A model generated the notes under the pieces. It did no database searches. It was not told the DNA's origin and saw only the letters and a program-made list of their open reading frames with translations. Of a DNA stretch of 7,418 bases, positions 5,154 to 7,418 are shown in pieces (positions within the stretch are counted from its first letter, which is position 1; each line of letters opens with the position of its first letter). The stretch is from Candidatus Eiseniibacteriota bacterium (GTDB taxonomy: Bacteria; Joyebacterota; Joyebacteria; Joyebacterales; Joyebacteraceae), in NCBI GenBank assembly GCA_030638405.1, contig DAOWER010000046.1:1-7418 (forward strand). The letters run 5' to 3'. The position numbers and the translations under genes were made by a program.

Positions 5154-6077
5154 ATGGTAGCCCTTTTCATCATCGCGGCGGTACTCATATTGATACTCGC
5201 CTCACGGGTCATCAAGATCGTCAGGCCCTGGCAGAAGGCTCTGATCGAGAGACTGGGACGGTACCAGAGGACGGCCGACAGCGGCCTGACGCTCGTCGTC
5301 CCGTTCATGGAGAGGATGATCAAGGTCGACATGCGCGAGCAGGTCGTCGACGTGCCGCCGCAGGGCGTCATCACCAAGGACAACGTGGTCGTGGAGGTCG
5401 ACGCCGTCGTCTACTTCGAGGTGACCGACCCGGTCAAGGTAACGTACAATGTGGCCAGTTTCTACATTGCGGCGACCAAGCTGGCGCAGACCAACCTGAG
5501 AAATCTGATCGGTGACCTGGCGCTGGACGAGTCGCTGACGTCGCGCGAGATCATCAACACCAAGCTCCGCGAGATCCTCGACGATGCGACCGACAAGTGG
5601 GGCACGAAGGTCACGAGGGTCGAGCTCCAGAGGATCGAGCCGCCGGCAGACGTCACCGAGGCGATGCACCGGCAGATGAAGGCCGAGCGTGACAGGCGCG
5701 CGATGATCCTCGAGGCGGAGGGCCACAAGCAGTCGGTGATCCTCAAGGCCGAGGGTGATGCCGAGGCCATTCGCAAGGTGGCCGAGGCGGAGAAGTTCCA
5801 GAAGCTGACCGTCGCGCAGGGCGAGGGTGAGGCCATCCAGACCGTCTACAACGCGATACACGAGGGCCGACCCACCAACGACCTCATCGCCATCAAGTAT
5901 CTGCAGGCGCTCGAGAAGATCGCGGACGGGAAGGCGACCAAGGTCTTCCTGCCGCTCGAGACCTCCGGCGTGCTCGGGAGCATCGCCGGGATCGGAGAGC
6001 TTCTGAAGGAGAAGATAGCCGGGCCGAGCGGCGGAGGTCAGACGTACGCCCCGTCCTCCGAGGAGGGCAGTGGATAG
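5154..6077 (+). CDS. qmcA: Stomatin/QmcA-like SPFH-domain membrane protein
   Basis: Membrane-anchored scaffold of 307 residues, matching E. coli QmcA (305) in length and layout. One N-terminal hydrophobic segment (about 2-18) is followed by an SPFH domain (about 20-190) with PWQKALIERLGRYQRTADSGLTLVVPF, VDVPPQGVITKDNVVVEVDAVVYF and WGTKVTRVELQRIEPP. Next comes a charged Ala/Glu-rich coiled coil (about 170-225) with AEG repeats (ILEAEGHKQ, ILKAEGDAE, VAQGEGEA). The C-terminal signature is VFLPLETSGVLGSIAGIGELLKE (264-286), close to QmcA (PLEASSLMGSIAGIAELVKD). AAGGAG (5141-5146) is 7 bases before the ATG and lies inside the end of the NfeD gene. The frame is open further upstream, but that part only shadows NfeD. 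The pair corresponds to the ybbK/ybbJ-type operon of E. coli. The module probably oligomerises into membrane microdomains. The symbol reflects family likeness, not proven orthology. Confidence 0.93.
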   Translation: MVALFIIAAVLILILASRVIKIVRPWQKALIERLGRYQRTADSGLTLVVPFMERMIKVDMREQVVDVPPQGVITKDNVVVEVDAVVYFEVTDPVKVTYNVASFYIAATKLAQTNLRNLIGDLALDESLTSREIINTKLREILDDATDKWGTKVTRVELQRIEPPADVTEAMHRQMKAERDRRAMILEAEGHKQSVILKAEGDAEAIRKVAEAEKFQKLTVAQGEGEAIQTVYNAIHEGRPTNDLIAIKYLQALEKIADGKATKVFLPLETSGVLGSIAGIGELLKEKIAGPSGGGQTYAPSSEEGSG

Positions 6078-6079
6078 GG

Positions 6080-6108
6080 GGTTGCCCGTTGGCGGCCCGT
6101 CGGCAACC
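6080..6108 (+). other. Stem-loop directly after the SPFH gene
   Basis: GGTTGCC (6080-6086) and GGCAACC (6102-6108) form a perfect 7-bp stem with a 15-base loop, starting 3 bases after the stop codon. No T-run follows. It may stabilise the mRNA 3' end or assist the terminator just downstream. Confidence 0.4.
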
Positions 6109-6159
6109 GGTCGAGGGCGCGCGATGGTCCCCAACGAGCGAACAGAACGCCGACACGAG

Positions 6160-6191
6160 GGGGTCGCTGCAAGGCTGCAGCGGCCCCTTTT
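6160..6191 (+). terminator. Rho-independent terminator of the nfeD-qmcA operon
   Basis: GGGGTCGCTGCA (6160-6171), loop AGGC, TGCAGCGGCCCC (6176-6187), then TTTT. All 12 positions pair, one as a G-U wobble. The stem is strong, the loop is short and the T-run follows immediately. It separates the NfeD/SPFH genes from the lipid kinase gene. Confidence 0.85.
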
Positions 6192-6211
6192 CGCGCGGTA
6201 CCGGGTTTTGA

Positions 6212-6229
6212 GCCGCGGCCGGCCGCGGC
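6212..6229. repeat. Perfect 18-base palindrome beside the kinase promoter
   Basis: GCCGCGGCCGGCCGCGGC reads identically on both strands and ends 4 bases before the -35 hexamer. Its position suits an operator or a protein-binding site. A GC-only palindrome is easier to get by chance in this base composition, so function is unproven. Confidence 0.5.
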
Positions 6230-6233
6230 GTCC

Positions 6234-6263
6234 TTGACCAGAGCGGAAGCTCGTGATTACAAT
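6234..6263 (+). promoter_or_regulatory. Sigma-70-type promoter for the lipid kinase gene
   Basis: TTGACC (6234-6239) and TACAAT (6258-6263) each match the consensus hexamers at five of six positions, with an 18-base spacer. The -10 region is an unusually AT-rich patch in GC-rich DNA. Transcription would start near 6270 and give a leader of about 104 bases. It follows the upstream operon's terminator, so the kinase appears to be independently transcribed. Confidence 0.7.
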
Positions 6264-6289
6264 TCAAGTGTACCATCCGACCTTCCGCG

Positions 6290-6319
6290 CGCGGTCCCGG
6301 ACGGTCCATCCGGGCCGCG
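6290..6319 (+). other. Leader hairpin upstream of the lipid kinase
   Basis: CGCGG-t-CCCGGA (6290-6301) pairs with TCCGGG-CCGCG (6309-6319): 11 base pairs with one bulged T and a 7-base loop. It lies in the predicted 5' untranslated region, about 54 bases before the ATG. It is not followed by Ts. It may be regulatory or a by-product of high GC. Confidence 0.4.
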
Positions 6320-6373
6320 GGGCCCCAGACCATCACGTCCGCGCGGCCATCTGTTCCAATCGGGCGGTGAGAG

Positions 6374-7264
6374 ATGAACAGGACCTTCGTCTTGGTCAAC
6401 CCGGCATCCGGGCACTACCGTGCCGACACGGTCGGGGCCGCGATCGAGCGCGCCGCCGCGGCAGGCGACCGGAGGCCGGAATTCCGTGAGATTTCGGCCG
6501 GGGATTCGGTCCCGGACATCATCAGGGCCGCCGTCGCTCGCGGCTTCGACATGTTCGTCGCCGTGGGTGGAGACGGCACGGTCTCCGGTGTCGTCGAGGG
6601 GCTGGACGGATCACCGCTGCCGCTCGCCATCGTCCCGGCGGGGACCGGGAACCTGCTCGCCAGAGGGCTCGGCGTTCCCCTGGACCCCGTCGCTGCCGCC
6701 GGCCTCATTGCCGGGGAGCACGCGACCAAGACGATAGACGCGATGCGGGTCGGGACGCGCGTGTTCGTCCTCAATGTCGGCGTTGGCATCAGCTCGGCGA
6801 CAGTGCGCGACACGAGCAACGCCGACAAACGCAGGTTCGGCCGAGCGGCGTACGTCGGGACGGGGCTTCGGAAGATGCTCGGCTTCCGCCCGTGTCGCTT
6901 CACGGTCACCGTCGACGGTCGAACCACCCGCGTGAGGGCGACGGAGGTGACCGTCGCCAATTGCGACTTCATGGGAGACATCCCCTGGCCGTGGGCGCCC
7001 GAGATACTGCCGGACGACGGCAGGCTCGATGTGTGTCTCGTACTCGTGCCGACCGTCGGCGAATCCATCCGGTCCGGGCTCAGGGTGATGCGTCACCGCA
7101 GGAAGCCTCTGCCCAACGTGCGGTGGCTCCGCGCCCGCCGGAGCGTGAAGATAGAGGCCAATCGTATACTGCCGGTTCAGGGCGACGGCGACCTGATAGG
7201 GGAGACGCCCGTCGAGGTGACCGTGCTGCCCGACGCGGTCCAGGTGGTCGTCCCCAAGCATTGA
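6374..7264 (+). CDS. Diacylglycerol kinase/YegS-family lipid kinase
   Basis: Soluble or membrane-associated kinase of 296 residues, typical of bacterial YegS/DgkB-like enzymes that phosphorylate diacylglycerol or related lipids with ATP. The N-terminal strand LVNPASGH (7-14) is the family opening. The nucleotide-binding motif VAVGGDGTV (62-70) is intact and is followed by LAIVPAGTGNLLARGLGVP (84-102), also diagnostic. The C-terminal beta-sandwich domain shows VANCDFMGD (194-202), ILPDDGRLDVCLV (211-223) and PVQGDGDLIGETPVEV (267-282), where the usual DGE appears as DGD. The start is fixed at ATG 6374 because an in-frame TGA lies six bases upstream; the ribosome-binding site (GGTGAG, very close) is weak. 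The gene has its own promoter after the upstream terminator. Exact lipid substrate (diacylglycerol, phosphatidylglycerol or sphingoid base) cannot be told. Confidence 0.93.
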   Translation: MNRTFVLVNPASGHYRADTVGAAIERAAAAGDRRPEFREISAGDSVPDIIRAAVARGFDMFVAVGGDGTVSGVVEGLDGSPLPLAIVPAGTGNLLARGLGVPLDPVAAAGLIAGEHATKTIDAMRVGTRVFVLNVGVGISSATVRDTSNADKRRFGRAAYVGTGLRKMLGFRPCRFTVTVDGRTTRVRATEVTVANCDFMGDIPWPWAPEILPDDGRLDVCLVLVPTVGESIRSGLRVMRHRRKPLPNVRWLRARRSVKIEANRILPVQGDGDLIGETPVEVTVLPDAVQVVVPKH

Positions 7265-7331
7265 CCGGTCATCCGAAACGTGCTACTGAGTCTGATGAGC
7301 CCACGCTGACCGAGCGCGCCCCGCCGACCAC

Positions 7332-7335
7332 GGAG
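7332..7335 (+). promoter_or_regulatory. Ribosome-binding site for the last gene (TTG start)
   Basis: GGAG lies 7 bases before TTG 7343. With an in-frame TGA at 7307 and no other start codon between, it fixes the initiation codon of the gene that runs off the window. Confidence 0.55.
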
Positions 7336-7342
7336 TCCGCGA

Positions 7343-7418
7343 TTGACCGAACCCAGCAACCGCCCCACCGGGACACCGGACACTCGGAAGCGCCTGCCCC
7401 GCAACGTCTGGGTCGTGA
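7343..7418 (+). CDS. Start of an unidentified gene, possibly an MFS transporter (3' truncated by window)
   Basis: Only 25 codons are visible, starting at TTG. The predicted N-terminus is polar (TEPSNRPTGTPDTRKR) and ends in LPRNVWVV. A basic stretch followed by LPRNVW, just before what would be a first membrane helix, is seen at the start of many major facilitator transporters, but this is too little to assign. The GGAG ribosome-binding site and an upstream in-frame stop support a true gene start. It lies 78 bases after the lipid kinase with no terminator between, so it may be co-transcribed with it. Confidence 0.5.
   Translation, partial: MTEPSNRPTGTPDTRKRLPRNVWVV

Noticed and set aside
6090..6105. 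TGGCGGC-N4-CGGCA after the SPFH gene as a sigma-54 promoter
   Set aside because: Only the GG/GC frame matches; the rest is poor. It lies between a stop codon and a terminator, inside another hairpin.
5202..6134. Minus-strand open frame of about 310 codons
   Set aside because: Antisense to the SPFH gene, with a Leu/Arg/Asp-rich low-complexity translation and no recognisable domain.

Overview
The window is GC-rich bacterial DNA (roughly two thirds G+C by eye). Genes are tightly packed, all read on the + strand, end mostly in TGA, and use GTG and TTG as well as ATG starts. The gene set is chromosomal: a sigma-54 activator, a radical SAM enzyme, an NfeD/stomatin pair and a lipid kinase. I saw no insertion sequence, integrase, CRISPR array, tRNA or rRNA. 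The host looks like a GC-rich Gram-negative-type or uncultivated lineage with sigma-54. I cannot name a phylum from the sequence alone.

Region 1 (1-1074) is the 3' part of a bacterial enhancer-binding protein (EBP): the tail of a probable GAF sensor domain, a sigma-54 AAA+ domain and a Fis-type DNA-binding helix-turn-helix. Its sigma-54 contact loop reads GAFTDA instead of GAFTGA, and its sensor II motif carries an extra Asn.

Region 2 (1075-2042) is about 970 bases with no convincing gene. It holds a well-formed -24/-12 sigma-54 promoter (TGGCACG-N4-ATGC) pointing right. Upstream of that is a symmetric dyad with several GACGT repeats, suitable as an activator site. Downstream lie about 600 bases of putative leader with hairpins, a 14-base tandem repeat and one exact DnaA-box-like 9-mer.

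Region 3 (2043-4636) holds three closely spaced genes: an isochorismatase-fold cysteine hydrolase, a thioredoxin-reductase-like FAD/NAD(P)H oxidoreductase lacking the CxxC redox pair, and a compact RlmN/Cfr-like radical SAM enzyme. The last keeps the cluster cysteines and the Cys355 equivalent but has Ile where RlmN has Cys118, and it lacks the N-terminal RNA-binding domain. This trio, possibly under sigma-54 control, is the best candidate for an undescribed pathway. No substrate can be deduced.

Region 4 (4706-6191) is a canonical two-gene membrane module: a short NfeD-type OB-fold protein with a perfect long Shine-Dalgarno sequence, then a QmcA/stomatin-like SPFH protein. It closes with a strong Rho-independent terminator.

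Region 5 (6212-7264) begins with a perfect 18-base palindrome abutting a good sigma-70-type promoter and a structured leader, followed by a diacylglycerol-kinase/YegS-family lipid kinase. After a 78-base gap, a TTG-initiated gene, possibly a major facilitator transporter, starts at 7343 and runs out of the window.
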